Assembly: GCF_005845215.1 (NCBI RefSeq)
Contig: NZ_SPHO01000020.1
Location: forward strand, 1-64,000
Reading direction: 5' to 3'
Origin: Clostridium sp. 1001271st1 H5
GTDB lineage: Bacteria > Bacillota > Clostridia > Lachnospirales > Lachnospiraceae
DNA length: 64,000 bases
Positions 27,167 through 36,722 of the stretch are shown here, in pieces. Below the pieces are notes generated by a model. That model did not search any database. It had not been told where the DNA came from and saw nothing but the letters and a program-made list of their open reading frames with translations. Position 1 is the stretch's first letter; each line of letters opens with the position of its first letter. The translations under genes and the position numbers were made by a program.

Positions 27167-28258
27167 ATGGAGAGTAAGAAGGTATTAGTGGCAGGTTCCA
27201 TTGTATTGGATATTATTCCTGAAGTATATATTCCGAAAGGGCAGCCCGTACCGGAAATATTCCTGAGCGAGGGCAAAACCACGGAATGTTCTTATACCCA
27301 TATATATTTGGGCGGGGAAGTAGGGAATACAGGTCTGGGGTTAAAGAAGCTTGGATGTGATGTAAGGCTGGTCAGTAAAATCGGAGACGATTCCGTAGGG
27401 GAAATCGTCAGGGAAATTTTAAACCGCTATGACGCGGATTATACGCTGATTGAGATGATGGGGGAACAGTCCTCGGCCAGCGTTGCCATTGCCCTTCCGG
27501 GTAAGGATAAAATGACGCTTCACAGCAGGGGGGCTTCCCAGCTTTTCAAGGCAGCGGATATTACGGACGAAATGCTGGAAGGGGTAAAGCTGTTCCACTT
27601 TGGCTATCCTCCCAGTATGAAGTACCTGGTGGAACATGAGGGCGAGGAACTGGAGGATTTGTTAAAGAATGTAAAGTCCAAGGGAATCACTATTTCTCTG
27701 GATATGAGCCTTCCGGATTTAAAGACATTTCTGGGACATGTGGACTGGAGACCAATTCTGCAGCGGATACTGCCCTATGTTGACTTATTTTTACCAAGCC
27801 TGGAGGAAAGTATATTTTTCCTGCACAGGGAGGATTACGTTGAAATGGTGCGTAAAGCAGGGGCAAACGACCTTCTGGATTATATTGATATAAGAGGAAT
27901 GGCTGAGAAACTGGCGGATGAGCTTCTGGAAATGGGCGGCACCGTGGTTATGCTGAAATGCGGGCATGAGGGGATGTATCTGAGAACAGCAGGGAAAGAG
28001 AGGTGGGGAAATATGGGAAAGGCTGCTCCGGCCAGCCTGACTGGGTGGTATGACAGGAAAATCTGGCAGAAGCCCGTAAAGGTCAAACGGATTTTGTCCA
28101 GGACCGGAGCAGGGGATATTGCAATTGCAGGATTTTTATCCTCGTTCCTGCATGAGGATAATGCAAAGACAGCTTTGGGGATAGCTGCATGGGCCGCGTC
28201 CATCTGTATTCAGTCATATGATACCATAAGCGGTCTGTGCCCGTTAAACGAGTTGTAA
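27167..28258 (+). CDS. PfkB-family carbohydrate kinase
   Basis: The 363-residue ribokinase-fold protein has the N-terminal VLVAGSIVLDI, the substrate-binding GGEVGNTGLGLKKLG with VSKIGDD, and the C-terminal RTGAGDIAIAGFLSS motif containing the anion hole and the catalytic Asp. Members phosphorylate sugars, sugar alcohols or nucleosides. It is the first gene of an operon with an ABC sugar importer, a zinc polyol-type dehydrogenase and a class II aldolase. A role in phosphorylating an imported sugar or its oxidised form before aldol cleavage fits. The exact substrate is not readable from the sequence. The insertion around residues 220-280 is longer than in ribokinase. Confidence 0.88.
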   Translation: MESKKVLVAGSIVLDIIPEVYIPKGQPVPEIFLSEGKTTECSYTHIYLGGEVGNTGLGLKKLGCDVRLVSKIGDDSVGEIVREILNRYDADYTLIEMMGEQSSASVAIALPGKDKMTLHSRGASQLFKAADITDEMLEGVKLFHFGYPPSMKYLVEHEGEELEDLLKNVKSKGITISLDMSLPDLKTFLGHVDWRPILQRILPYVDLFLPSLEESIFFLHREDYVEMVRKAGANDLLDYIDIRGMAEKLADELLEMGGTVVMLKCGHEGMYLRTAGKERWGNMGKAAPASLTGWYDRKIWQKPVKVKRILSRTGAGDIAIAGFLSSFLHEDNAKTALGIAAWAASICIQSYDTISGLCPLNEL

Positions 28259-28289
28259 ACAAAAGAGAAGGAGTAGGAGGTATTTCATA

Positions 28290-29639
28290 ATGAAAAAAGG
28301 TTTGGCAAAAATGACAGCATTGGGATTATGCGCATCAATGGTCCTTTCCATGGCAGGGTGTTCCGGCGGGGGAGGTTCCGCTTCCACGGAAAAGGCGGCT
28401 GAGAAGACAGCCGGGGCAGCGACGGAGAAGGCGGTGCAGGACGGAACGGAGGGAAGCCAGGAACCCATTGAACTGACATACTGGTACTGGGAGGACGAAC
28501 AGGGTACCATTGAGAACATGCTTAAGGACAAGTGGGAGGCCTATGCAGGGGACCGCATTAAGGTTAACTTTGAATCCGTACCCTCTTCCAGCTTCCATGA
28601 TAAACTTATAACTGCCATCAGTACCGGTACAGGGCCGGATGTGTTTATCTGTAAGCCCATGTGGGCCCCGGAGCTGTACGGAATGGGCGGCCTGATGAAT
28701 ATGGAAGATGTGTTTGAGGGCTGGGAGTACGCAGATGAGGTGGACGATTTCATGCTGGAACAGATGAGGGCGGGGCTGGATAAGCTGTATCTGTATCCGC
28801 GTACCACCATTGTGATGTATCTGTATTGCCGTAAGTCCATGTTTGAGAAGGCGGGAATCGATTATCCGAAGACCGTGGATGAGTTCTTTGATGCCTGTGA
28901 AAAGCTGACCGTGGATACGGACGGGGACGGCAAGACAGACCAGTACGGATTTGGTATGCGCGGCGGCAACGGCGGCCATTACATGTGGTCATCCTTTGTA
29001 TTCAGCGCATTGAAGGATAAGGATTACTATGATGGGGAGGGGAAGGCGTCCCTGGCAGACGAGAAGCTGGCTGAGATGAACCAGAAGTACATTGACCTGT
29101 ATCAGAACGGTTATGTGCCGCCCTCAGCCATTACGGACGGATTCAGTGAGGTCCTTACTAATTTTAAGTCAGGCGTCACAGCCATGCTGTATCATCACAT
29201 AGCTTCCATAACAACCATTAAAGAAACCTTTGGCGATGATTTTGAGGTGATACCTGTCCCCACAGGAGAGAGCGGGCAGGCATTCGGCTGTCAGGAAATG
29301 ACGGGATGGGCCATCAATCCTAATTCCAAGAACCTGGAGGCAGCGGAGGAGTTTGTGAAATGGGCGTCTTCACCTGAGATTCATGATGTGCGGTGTGAGA
29401 AGCTGCAGCAGGTGCCGTTCATGTCTTCCGTACAGGCATTGGACAAGTACAAAAATGACCAGGCATATAAGGTATCCATGGACAACATGCTTTCCGCCCA
29501 TACATTGCCGGTAGGACCTGAAATCACAACTTATACAGAGGAAATATGGGCACAGACATTCCAGAGAGCCCTGATGGGAGAACTGAGCAGCATGGAGATG
29601 CTGGAACAGCTGGACAAGTGCCTGAACGGGGAAATGTAG
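28290..29639 (+). CDS. Sugar ABC transporter substrate-binding lipoprotein (family 1)
   Basis: The 449-residue protein has a lipoprotein signal with lipobox SMAGC near residue 24 and a Gly/Ala/Thr-rich linker. The mature domain is of the MalE/UgpB type: ELTYWYWEDEQGTIENML, GTGPDVFICKPMWAPEL, and GWAINPNSKNLEAAEEFVKWASS near the C-terminus. It would bind an oligosaccharide, sugar alcohol or similar solute outside the cell. GGAGGT precedes the ATG. Two permeases follow, but no ATPase gene. Confidence 0.92.
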   Translation: MKKGLAKMTALGLCASMVLSMAGCSGGGGSASTEKAAEKTAGAATEKAVQDGTEGSQEPIELTYWYWEDEQGTIENMLKDKWEAYAGDRIKVNFESVPSSSFHDKLITAISTGTGPDVFICKPMWAPELYGMGGLMNMEDVFEGWEYADEVDDFMLEQMRAGLDKLYLYPRTTIVMYLYCRKSMFEKAGIDYPKTVDEFFDACEKLTVDTDGDGKTDQYGFGMRGGNGGHYMWSSFVFSALKDKDYYDGEGKASLADEKLAEMNQKYIDLYQNGYVPPSAITDGFSEVLTNFKSGVTAMLYHHIASITTIKETFGDDFEVIPVPTGESGQAFGCQEMTGWAINPNSKNLEAAEEFVKWASSPEIHDVRCEKLQQVPFMSSVQALDKYKNDQAYKVSMDNMLSAHTLPVGPEITTYTEEIWAQTFQRALMGELSSMEMLEQLDKCLNGEM

Positions 29640-29665
29640 GACTAAAACCATGAGAGGGTGAGCGT

Positions 29666-30583
29666 ATGAATCGGGGAAAAGCAGCCGGAAAAAGGCGCAG
29701 GAAATCAGACATATATGTTCCCATTATATTGTTAATGCCGGCATTTCTGCTGGTGGTGGGAGTCATAATTTATCCAATCTGCTATGCAGTGGGACTCAGT
29801 TTCCAGTATTATAAATTGACGGATTATGTAAACCGCCAGTTTATCGGTTTAGAAAACTACATATCTGTCTGGAGGAATGAGACATTTCTGGCTTCCCTGG
29901 GAAATACGGTAAAGTGGGTGGGAATCACTGTTGCCTGTCAGTTCCTGTTTGGACTGGTGCTGGCCATGATTCTGAACGTCCCATTCAAGGGAAGGGGCAT
30001 CATCCGTTCCATTACGCTGATGCCCTGGGTCACCCCGGGCGTTGTAATTGCGCTTATGTGGGTGTGGATTTATAACGGCAATTTTGGCGTCCTGAACAAA
30101 TGTCTGACGTCCTTGGGCATCATCAGCAAAAATGTCCCGTGGCTGGGCTCATCCCGGACAGCGCTGTACAGCCAGATTGTAACCATGATATGGCAGGGAA
30201 TTCCTTTCTTTGCCATCATGGTACTGGCAGCGCTGCAGACCATATCCGTGGACCTGTATGAGGCAGCGGATATAAGCGGGGCCAATTCCTGGCAGAAATT
30301 TGTGTATATCACGTTGCCGGAGCTGATGCCCACAATCATAACTACCTGCATGCTGAGAATCATATGGGTCTTTAATAATGTGGAGGTGCTCTATCTGATG
30401 ACCGGAGGAGGACCGGGCCACAGCTCCATGACTGTATCCCTTGTAGCCTATATCAAGGCGCAGAAATCCCTGGATTTCGGACAGGGGTCAACCATAGCAA
30501 TCTACGGCACCCTGTTTATGATTCTCTTTATGACCATATATTTAAAGCTGACAAGGCGGGGGGATGAAGATGAAAAGGACTAA
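29666..30583 (+). CDS. Sugar ABC transporter permease (MalF/UgpA type)
   Basis: The 305-residue membrane protein has about six transmembrane segments and the cytoplasmic EAA loop YEAADISGANSWQKFVYITL, which contacts the ATPase. The start has GAGGGTGAG upstream. It overlaps the following permease gene and forms the pore with it. Confidence 0.93.
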   Translation: MNRGKAAGKRRRKSDIYVPIILLMPAFLLVVGVIIYPICYAVGLSFQYYKLTDYVNRQFIGLENYISVWRNETFLASLGNTVKWVGITVACQFLFGLVLAMILNVPFKGRGIIRSITLMPWVTPGVVIALMWVWIYNGNFGVLNKCLTSLGIISKNVPWLGSSRTALYSQIVTMIWQGIPFFAIMVLAALQTISVDLYEAADISGANSWQKFVYITLPELMPTIITTCMLRIIWVFNNVEVLYLMTGGGPGHSSMTVSLVAYIKAQKSLDFGQGSTIAIYGTLFMILFMTIYLKLTRRGDEDEKD

Positions 30584-31400
30584 ACGAATTCAGAAGCTTG
30601 TAATGCTTATTCCGCTTATTCTGATAGTGTGTTTTGTGATATTTCCTTACATATGGACATTCCTGACCTCCATAAAGCCTACAGATGAACTGTATACCAC
30701 CAACATAAAAATACTGCCCAGGGCAACGACCTTCCAGAATTACGTGACACTTTTTACGGGTACGGATTTCCTGGCCAGTATGTTCCACAGCATTGTGATT
30801 GCAGTCATTACAAGCTGCATCTCCATGCTGGTGTCATCCATGGCATCCTATGCCTTTGCCAGGTACAGGTTCAGGGGGAAGAACCTGGCGCTCAGCGGTA
30901 TCCTGCTGTTATATATGTTTCCGTCGGTCCTTTACCTGACTCCGCTGTTTGTGGTGTTTAATAAGATGAAGCTCATAGGCTCTCCTGTTGCATTGGTGGT
31001 TTCATACTGTACGTTTACCATACCCTTCAGCATATGGCTTCTCACCTCATATATGAAGAGCATTCCTCTGGAGTTAGAGGAGGCGGGCAAGATAGACGGG
31101 GCCAATGTCCCACAGCTATTATATTATGTGGTAATGCCGCTGCTGAAGCCAGGGCTTATTGCTACCGGCACCTATGTGTTCATCAATTCCTGGAATGAGT
31201 ATTTGTTTGCAGTCATGTTCACGACTTCCAATAACAGGACGCTTCCTGTCTCATTGGCATCCCTGGTAGGAGAGTATGACCTGAGATGGGACATCATATC
31301 AGCAGGAGCAGTGGCAGCCATGATACCGGTGGTTATCCTGTTCATGTTTATACAGAAGAACCTGGTGGCAGGTCTGACTGCCGGTTCGGTAAAGGGGTAA
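30570..31400 (+). CDS. Sugar ABC transporter permease (MalG/UgpE type)
   Basis: The 276-residue membrane protein has six predicted transmembrane segments and the EAA loop ELEEAGKIDGANVPQLLYYVVMP split around the conserved Gly. ATG 30570 follows the G-rich ribosome-binding site at 30556-30563 at proper spacing; ATG 30564 is an alternative. No ATP-binding gene accompanies the set, so it probably shares an MsmX-like ATPase encoded elsewhere, as is usual for this class in Firmicutes. Confidence 0.92.
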   Translation: MKRTKRIQKLVMLIPLILIVCFVIFPYIWTFLTSIKPTDELYTTNIKILPRATTFQNYVTLFTGTDFLASMFHSIVIAVITSCISMLVSSMASYAFARYRFRGKNLALSGILLLYMFPSVLYLTPLFVVFNKMKLIGSPVALVVSYCTFTIPFSIWLLTSYMKSIPLELEEAGKIDGANVPQLLYYVVMPLLKPGLIATGTYVFINSWNEYLFAVMFTTSNNRTLPVSLASLVGEYDLRWDIISAGAVAAMIPVVILFMFIQKNLVAGLTAGSVKG

Positions 31401-31402
31401 AA

Positions 31403-32440
31403 ATGAAGAATCAAGCAGCATTTTTGATAGATAAACAGAGATTAGAGATTATGGATTGTGAAATGCCGTCCGTTTCCGATACGGATGTGTTGGTTGAAGT
31501 GGCCCATGTGGGAATCTGCGGAAGCGATATGCACATATTTGAGGACCCGTATTATGCGGTAAAAGATATAAAGCTTCCGGTAGTGCTTGGCCATGAATGC
31601 GCCGGACGCGTAGTGGAGGTGGGAAAGAAGGTAGAAGGAATCGTACCAGGCGACCGTGTTGCGCTGGAGCCAGGCGTACCCTGTCAGACCTGTGAGTTTT
31701 GTATGAGCGGACGGTATAACCTGTGTCCGGACGTACGGTTTCTGGGGGCCAGACCATGGCTGAACGGCGCATTCAGCCGTTACGTCAGTCATCCCGCCAG
31801 ATGGACATTCAAACTGCCCGATGCAATGGACACAGTGGAAGGAGCTTTGCTGGAGCCGCTTGTGGTGGGAATGCATTCAGTAAACCGGGCCAATCCCGGG
31901 ACCGGACAGGCCGTGCTGATACTGGGAGCAGGGTGCATCGGGCTTATGACCCTGGAGGCATGTCTGGCCAGGGGAATCACAAATGTGACCATATCGGATT
32001 TATATGAAAACCGGCTGAATATGGCCGGCACCATAGGCGCCAGACATACGGTCAATTCATCAAAAGAGGATATTGTGACAAGGACCGCGCAGATAACCGG
32101 CAATAAAGGATATGACGTGGTATTTGAGACTGCGGGAAGCCAGAGAACAGCCGCATTGACAGCGGACCTGGTGAAACGAGGGGGAAAAATTGTAATGGTC
32201 GGGAATGTGTTCGGGGAAACTCCATTCAATTTTTTCAAAACAAATTCAAAGGAGGCGGACATACTGGGAGTATTCCGTTACCGGAACCTGTATCCGGCAG
32301 CCATAGAGCTTTGCGGCGAGGGGCAGGCGGAACCAAAGAAGATAGTGACCAATTATTTTGAATTTGAAACCATGCAGGCAGCCATGGAGTATGCCATTAC
32401 AAAAAAACAGGAAGCTGTCAAAACAGTGATTCGGATGTAG
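31403..32440 (+). CDS. Zinc-dependent polyol/threonine-type alcohol dehydrogenase
   Basis: The 345-residue medium-chain dehydrogenase shows the catalytic zinc ligands GICGSDMH (Cys) and GHECAG (His-Glu), the structural zinc cluster with CQTCEFCMSGRYNLC, and the Rossmann motif LILGAGCIGLMTLEA. This set is typical of sorbitol, xylitol and L-threonine dehydrogenases. In this operon oxidation of a sugar alcohol to a ketose is the likely step before phosphorylation by the PfkB kinase and cleavage by the aldolase. The start is two bases after the permease stop, with AAAGGGG upstream. Confidence 0.9.
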   Translation: MKNQAAFLIDKQRLEIMDCEMPSVSDTDVLVEVAHVGICGSDMHIFEDPYYAVKDIKLPVVLGHECAGRVVEVGKKVEGIVPGDRVALEPGVPCQTCEFCMSGRYNLCPDVRFLGARPWLNGAFSRYVSHPARWTFKLPDAMDTVEGALLEPLVVGMHSVNRANPGTGQAVLILGAGCIGLMTLEACLARGITNVTISDLYENRLNMAGTIGARHTVNSSKEDIVTRTAQITGNKGYDVVFETAGSQRTAALTADLVKRGGKIVMVGNVFGETPFNFFKTNSKEADILGVFRYRNLYPAAIELCGEGQAEPKKIVTNYFEFETMQAAMEYAITKKQEAVKTVIRM

Positions 32441-32460
32441 AAAGACGGGGACAGGAACAT

Positions 32461-33378
32461 ATGTATACAGATGTGAAGACAATACTGGATGACGCATCCA
32501 GAAATCATTACGGCGTATTGGCTGCATCCGCCATCAACCTGGAATTGGCAAGGGGGCTGATAGCGGCTGCTGATGAACTCCAGGCGCCGTTAATCATTCT
32601 TATGGGTCAGATGCAGATGACCAGACATGCCAGGGCGGATGTGATGGTGCCTCTGATAAAGACGCTGGCAGAGGAGACCAATGTCCCGGTGGCCCTGATT
32701 CTGGACCACGGAAGGGACTGGGATGTGATTACACATGCATATAGGAACGGTTTCTCCTCTATCATGATTGACGCTTCTGCTTATGAGATGGAGGAGAATG
32801 TAAAAAGAACGAAAAGGGTCATAGAGCTGTGTCATCCCCAGGGAGTGGCGGTGGAAGCAGAACTGGGCCATGTGGGACAGGCTGCCCTGGGAGACCAGAC
32901 AGATGATTCCTGCTATACGCGGCCTGAGGATGTAACGGAGTTTCTGAGCCGGACCCATGCAGACTGCCTGGCCATTGCCTGTGGTACGGCCCATGGACAG
33001 TACCCAAAGGGCGTTACCCCTGAAATACGTTTTGATATCATACGGGCTGTCAAGGAAGTGACGGATGTGCCCATTGCTCTTCACGGAGGTTCCGGTTCAG
33101 GGGATGAAAATATAAAAAAGGCAGTGGAGGCAGGTATAAACAAGGTGAATGTCTGCACGGAAATATTTAATTATGTCCGCGATGAAATCAGGAAGACACT
33201 GGAGGAGACGCCGGAAATTGACCTGTTAAGCCTGATGTCCCTGACCGAGCAGGCGGCCAGAAAAATTGGAAAGCATTTCATTGGCCTGACCGGCTCCCAG
33301 GGAAGGGCAGCTAATTTCCGGAGAAGGTCAACCTTTCAGTATGGCTTTGCGCAGACAGAGACGGATGGGGGAGAATAA
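32461..33378 (+). CDS. Class II ketose-bisphosphate aldolase family protein (copy 1)
   Basis: The 305-residue TIM-barrel protein has the class II aldolase pattern: ALILDHGRDW with the catalytic Asp and zinc His, EAELGHVGQ, IACGTAHGQYPKG and LHGGSGSGDENIKKAVEAGI with the zinc His and phosphate loop. Relatives cleave fructose-, tagatose- or other ketose-bisphosphates. It closely resembles the protein encoded at 39582-40499: both start MYTD(V/I)KTILDDA and share ARGLIAAADE, QAPLIILMGQ and many later blocks. It is the last gene of the kinase/ABC/dehydrogenase operon and converges on an AraC regulator. Confidence 0.9.
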   Translation: MYTDVKTILDDASRNHYGVLAASAINLELARGLIAAADELQAPLIILMGQMQMTRHARADVMVPLIKTLAEETNVPVALILDHGRDWDVITHAYRNGFSSIMIDASAYEMEENVKRTKRVIELCHPQGVAVEAELGHVGQAALGDQTDDSCYTRPEDVTEFLSRTHADCLAIACGTAHGQYPKGVTPEIRFDIIRAVKEVTDVPIALHGGSGSGDENIKKAVEAGINKVNVCTEIFNYVRDEIRKTLEETPEIDLLSLMSLTEQAARKIGKHFIGLTGSQGRAANFRRRSTFQYGFAQTETDGGE

Positions 33379-33431
33379 GAGGAAAAGGCCGGAAAGAAAA
33401 TATACAGGTATAACGATGAAGGAAAATGAAC

Positions 33432-33465
33432 AAGGGTGGAACCGATACCAGAGGTTTCCACCCTT
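33432..33465. terminator. Bidirectional terminator between aldolase and AraC gene
   Basis: AAGGGTGGAA (33432-33441) pairs with TTCCACCCTT (33456-33465). The stem lies between two convergent genes and overlaps the stop codon of the AraC gene. Confidence 0.7.
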
Positions 33466-34345
33466 ATTTCCGTTTAAAATCCTCCGCCTGTTTGAACTTA
33501 GAATATTGTTTTGGACTGAGACCGGTGTGCTGTTTGAAGATACGGCTGAAATGGGACAGGTTTTTATAACCGACAAGACCGCATACAGAATCTACGGGAA
33601 GATTTTGTGATAGAAGTTCCTTTGCCCTCATGATACGGCAGCTGATGATATACTGGTTTGGTGAAGTACCTGTCACATTCTTAAAAAGATTGCACAGATA
33701 AAATTTGTTAATATAAAAAGTGGAGGACAGCAGCTCCAGGGAAAGCTCGTCGCTCAGGTGCGTATGGATATGGTTGATGACGGAGTAAATCAGGCTGTAG
33801 GACGAGGTTATGGTATCGGATGATATATTATGGTACTTCCGGTACAGGTTATTTATAAAAATCAAAAATTCTCCCAGAAGGAATTTGACTTTCAGGTCGT
33901 AGCCGTAATCCTGTTTGGTGGTATCATCATTGCATGCAACCAGCCGTTTTAGCTGGGCCAGACATTCCTCTGCCTGGGAAATGGTCAGCGGCAGGATATA
34001 TGGATTTGAGAACGGCCTTAAGAAAAAACATTCCAGCAAATCCGTTTCCTTGGAGGACAGGGATTCAATGTATTCGGGTTTAAAGGAAAGCGTATACCGT
34101 TCAAAACGTTCGCGGGTATTCAGGGTAATCTTATGCAAATCCATATTATTGAATAAAATAATACTGTTTTTGGGAACCTTCCAGTTTTTTTCGCTTACAT
34201 GACAGACCGTATTGGGCGTGAGCATAAATATGATGTCAAACTGTTTGTGGGTATGATATTCATGCTGCTCCGGGCCGTAGGTCACTTTGTATTTGAACGA
34301 AAAATCCTCGGAAAAATGGGGGGATATGGGTGTTTTAGCGGGCAT
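33464..34345 (-). CDS. AraC-family transcriptional regulator (copy 1)
   Basis: The protein has about 293 residues, with an N-terminal cupin-like sensing domain (HEYHTHKQFDIIF; NSIILFNNMDLH) and two C-terminal helix-turn-helix motifs (LELLSSTFYINKFYLCNLF; VDSVCGLVGYKNLSHFSRIF). It is related over its whole length to the AraC protein at 40511-41398 (shared ILFN-MDLH, LLECF-LRP and KFLLGEFL blocks). It likely controls the convergent kinase/ABC/aldolase operon or the divergent BglG-PTS operon. The start is uncertain. A strong AAGGGAGGTGA lies about 16 bases before ATG 34345, and in-frame ATGs further up (34381, 34405) lie before or at that site. Confidence 0.9.
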   Translation of the reverse strand: MPAKTPISPHFSEDFSFKYKVTYGPEQHEYHTHKQFDIIFMLTPNTVCHVSEKNWKVPKNSIILFNNMDLHKITLNTRERFERYTLSFKPEYIESLSSKETDLLECFFLRPFSNPYILPLTISQAEECLAQLKRLVACNDDTTKQDYGYDLKVKFLLGEFLIFINNLYRKYHNISSDTITSSYSLIYSVINHIHTHLSDELSLELLSSTFYINKFYLCNLFKNVTGTSPNQYIISCRIMRAKELLSQNLPVDSVCGLVGYKNLSHFSRIFKQHTGLSPKQYSKFKQAEDFKRK

Positions 34346-34540
34346 AATCTTGAGCAGGTCACCTCCCTTGCAAGTTCTCATAATTCCAATTATTGTACAT
34401 AACATACCAGGATTTATGCAACTATTTAATTAAACATCAAAAGAAATGCAAAAAACACAGAAAGAATAGTAAAAATCCATTGTGAGTAACGCATAAAAGG
34501 CGCATCATGGAATTTGGAAAAACTTTTGAAGAAAACAACT

Positions 34541-34571
34541 GCTTTCTGTCAATATTATGGTAATAGAAAGC
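34541..34571. promoter_or_regulatory. Inverted repeat in the AraC-BglG divergent region
   Basis: GCTTTCT (34541-34547) and AGAAAGC (34565-34571) are inverted arms 17 bases apart, upstream of a TAATAT that could be a -10 element. This is a candidate operator for one of the adjacent regulators. No other site was recognised in the 270-base divergent spacer. Confidence 0.4.
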
Positions 34572-34640
34572 AATGGAAAACTGTTAATATAAGATTACCG
34601 AAGGGATGGCAGGGCGATGGAACAGGAAACAGGAGGGAAC

Positions 34641-36722
34641 ATGATGCAGGAACGGCAATATAAAATTCTGAAGCTGCTGTACAGGTCAGATGGATTCGTG
34701 ACTGTAGAGTATCTGGCGGCAGAGATGCAGTGTTCCCTTAAGACTATCAGGAACGATTTGAAGCAGCTGGGAAGTTTCCTGGAAGAACACGGGCTGGGAA
34801 AGGTTGTCTCTAAGAGTAACAAAGGCGTCTGTCTCATGAAAGAGAAGGACTGGGCAGCTGCAAAGCAGGCATGGAACGATGAGAACCAGATGGAGCTCTA
34901 CGGCACGGACAACCAGTTCCAGATACTGGAGCTGCTGCTGAAGCAGAGAAGCATACAGAAGATGAAGCTGGAACAGAGGCTTCTCATCAGCAGGCTGGAC
35001 GCTGAAAAGGCCACCAATCAGGCGGCCGCATGGCTGGAGGCCCATAGGATAGCCGTTACCTGTAAGAGAGGACAGGGGCTGCAGATTGAGTGCAGCGAGT
35101 ACGATTGGCGCATGGCCATATGGGTGCTTTTTGCGGATATATCCAGGAAACGCCAGGAGTTTGGGGACCAGTCGCTGAAAAACCAGACAGAGAAGTTTTT
35201 GTGGGGCTTTGATATGACCGGGGTTACAGGGGCCATCGCAGGGCTGGAACGGGAATTCGGGATACACTACAGTTTTGACGGGTACCAGCAGCTTTCCTTC
35301 CTTCTCTCATTATGCGTTATACGAATCAGGAAAAAGGAATTTGCGGAGATTCCGGCTGCGGATTTTGAGTATGGGGCTAAAGAAAGGCAGGGTTCAGAAA
35401 GTCAGGGTTCAGAAGGGCAGGGCTCAGAACATCAGCGGCATATGCGGACCTGCATGGCGTACCAGGGTGTGGAATACGACCGGAATATGGGAGAAATATG
35501 CATAGAAAGCCTTAAGAAATATTATAGCATCAGCTTTCCTGAGGGCGAGAAGCAGTTTGTGGTACTGGCTTTGGGGATTGCAGAAATACAGGAGTTTACA
35601 GGAGAGGCATCCAGGCGGACCTTTATGGAGGCAAACCAAAACATCTGCCGGGTGACGGATAAAGTGATTTCCATTACCGGCAATATCCTGGGGCAGGGTC
35701 TTGGCAGGGATGAATACCTGTTTGACAGCCTGCTGCTGTACATGAAATCCAAAATCCTGAAGCTGGGGTACAACATACCGGAGGAAAATCCCCTGAAGGA
35801 GGTTGTGAAGTCCAAGTATCCCAATATATACGCAGCCGCCTGGTCAGCCAGCCTTGTCATTGAGTCTGAGCTGGGGGTGAGAATCGGGGAGGACGAGGTG
35901 GCTTACCTGGCATTATATATAGGCGGGGCCATTGAACGCCTGAATGTGGGAGTGGAGGTGTGTATCCTGTGCAACCACGGTATCGGTATATCCAGAATCC
36001 TCAAGGAACAGATTGAGCGCTCCATACAGAACATACATGTGGTAGATGTGCTGACTACCAGGGATACACTCAAGATTCAGAAGAGCCGGTGTGATTTTCT
36101 CATATCATCTGTTCCGGTGGGAAATGTATTTGCGGGAAAGGATGCGGTACAGATTGGTAATGTGCTGCAGCCCTGGGACATACAGCAGATTCAGAATAAA
36201 ATGAAACTGGTCCGGAAAAAGAAGATGAGGCGGATTGCGGCGAAGGCGGAATACTCCGAGTATCAGCTGTTTCATTCCTCCCTGATATACCATTTTCCGG
36301 GAAAGACCCATAAAAGGGAAATCATATCCTTTCTGTGCGCCAGACTGGCGGAGGCAGGCTATGTAACGGAGGATTATGAGCAGACCGTACTGGACCGGGA
36401 GGAAACCACATCCACTGTGCTGGACCTTGGAGTTGCCATTCCCCATGGAGCTGCTTCCTGCGTCTGCCACCCGGTGATTGCAGCCGCCATATTGGAGGAG
36501 CCGGTGGATTGGGGCAGGGACAGGAGCGTGGACCGGATATTTCTTCTGGCCCTGAATCTGGATGAACGGTTTAAGGCAAAGGGACAAATCATCCGTTTTT
36601 ATTCCGCCATTGTCACATTGCTGGATGACAAGGAGGCCTATGAGGAATTCCACGGCCTCAGGGGACAGGAAGAAATTACAGATTATTTAAATTCTATGGT
36701 AAAAGGAGACAGGAGAGCATGA
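34641..36722 (+). CDS. BglG/MtlR-type PTS-regulated transcriptional activator
   Basis: The protein (about 693 residues) has an N-terminal DeoR/HTH_11-type helix-turn-helix (residues 8-60, SLKTIRNDLKQL), two PTS-regulation domains in the middle, an EIIB-like domain with the Cys motif VCILCNHGIGIS (about residue 440), and a C-terminal EIIA-type domain with the phospho-His in VAIPHG. Regulators of this design (LicR, MtlR, ManR) activate PTS operons and are controlled by phosphorylation through HPr and the cognate EII. A short repeat SEGQGSE/SESQGSE lies near residue 255. AGGAGGG precedes ATG 34641; ATG 34617 is also possible. It overlaps the next gene by four bases. Confidence 0.93.
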   Translation: MMQERQYKILKLLYRSDGFVTVEYLAAEMQCSLKTIRNDLKQLGSFLEEHGLGKVVSKSNKGVCLMKEKDWAAAKQAWNDENQMELYGTDNQFQILELLLKQRSIQKMKLEQRLLISRLDAEKATNQAAAWLEAHRIAVTCKRGQGLQIECSEYDWRMAIWVLFADISRKRQEFGDQSLKNQTEKFLWGFDMTGVTGAIAGLEREFGIHYSFDGYQQLSFLLSLCVIRIRKKEFAEIPAADFEYGAKERQGSESQGSEGQGSEHQRHMRTCMAYQGVEYDRNMGEICIESLKKYYSISFPEGEKQFVVLALGIAEIQEFTGEASRRTFMEANQNICRVTDKVISITGNILGQGLGRDEYLFDSLLLYMKSKILKLGYNIPEENPLKEVVKSKYPNIYAAAWSASLVIESELGVRIGEDEVAYLALYIGGAIERLNVGVEVCILCNHGIGISRILKEQIERSIQNIHVVDVLTTRDTLKIQKSRCDFLISSVPVGNVFAGKDAVQIGNVLQPWDIQQIQNKMKLVRKKKMRRIAAKAEYSEYQLFHSSLIYHFPGKTHKREIISFLCARLAEAGYVTEDYEQTVLDREETTSTVLDLGVAIPHGAASCVCHPVIAAAILEEPVDWGRDRSVDRIFLLALNLDERFKAKGQIIRFYSAIVTLLDDKEAYEEFHGLRGQEEITDYLNSMVKGDRRA

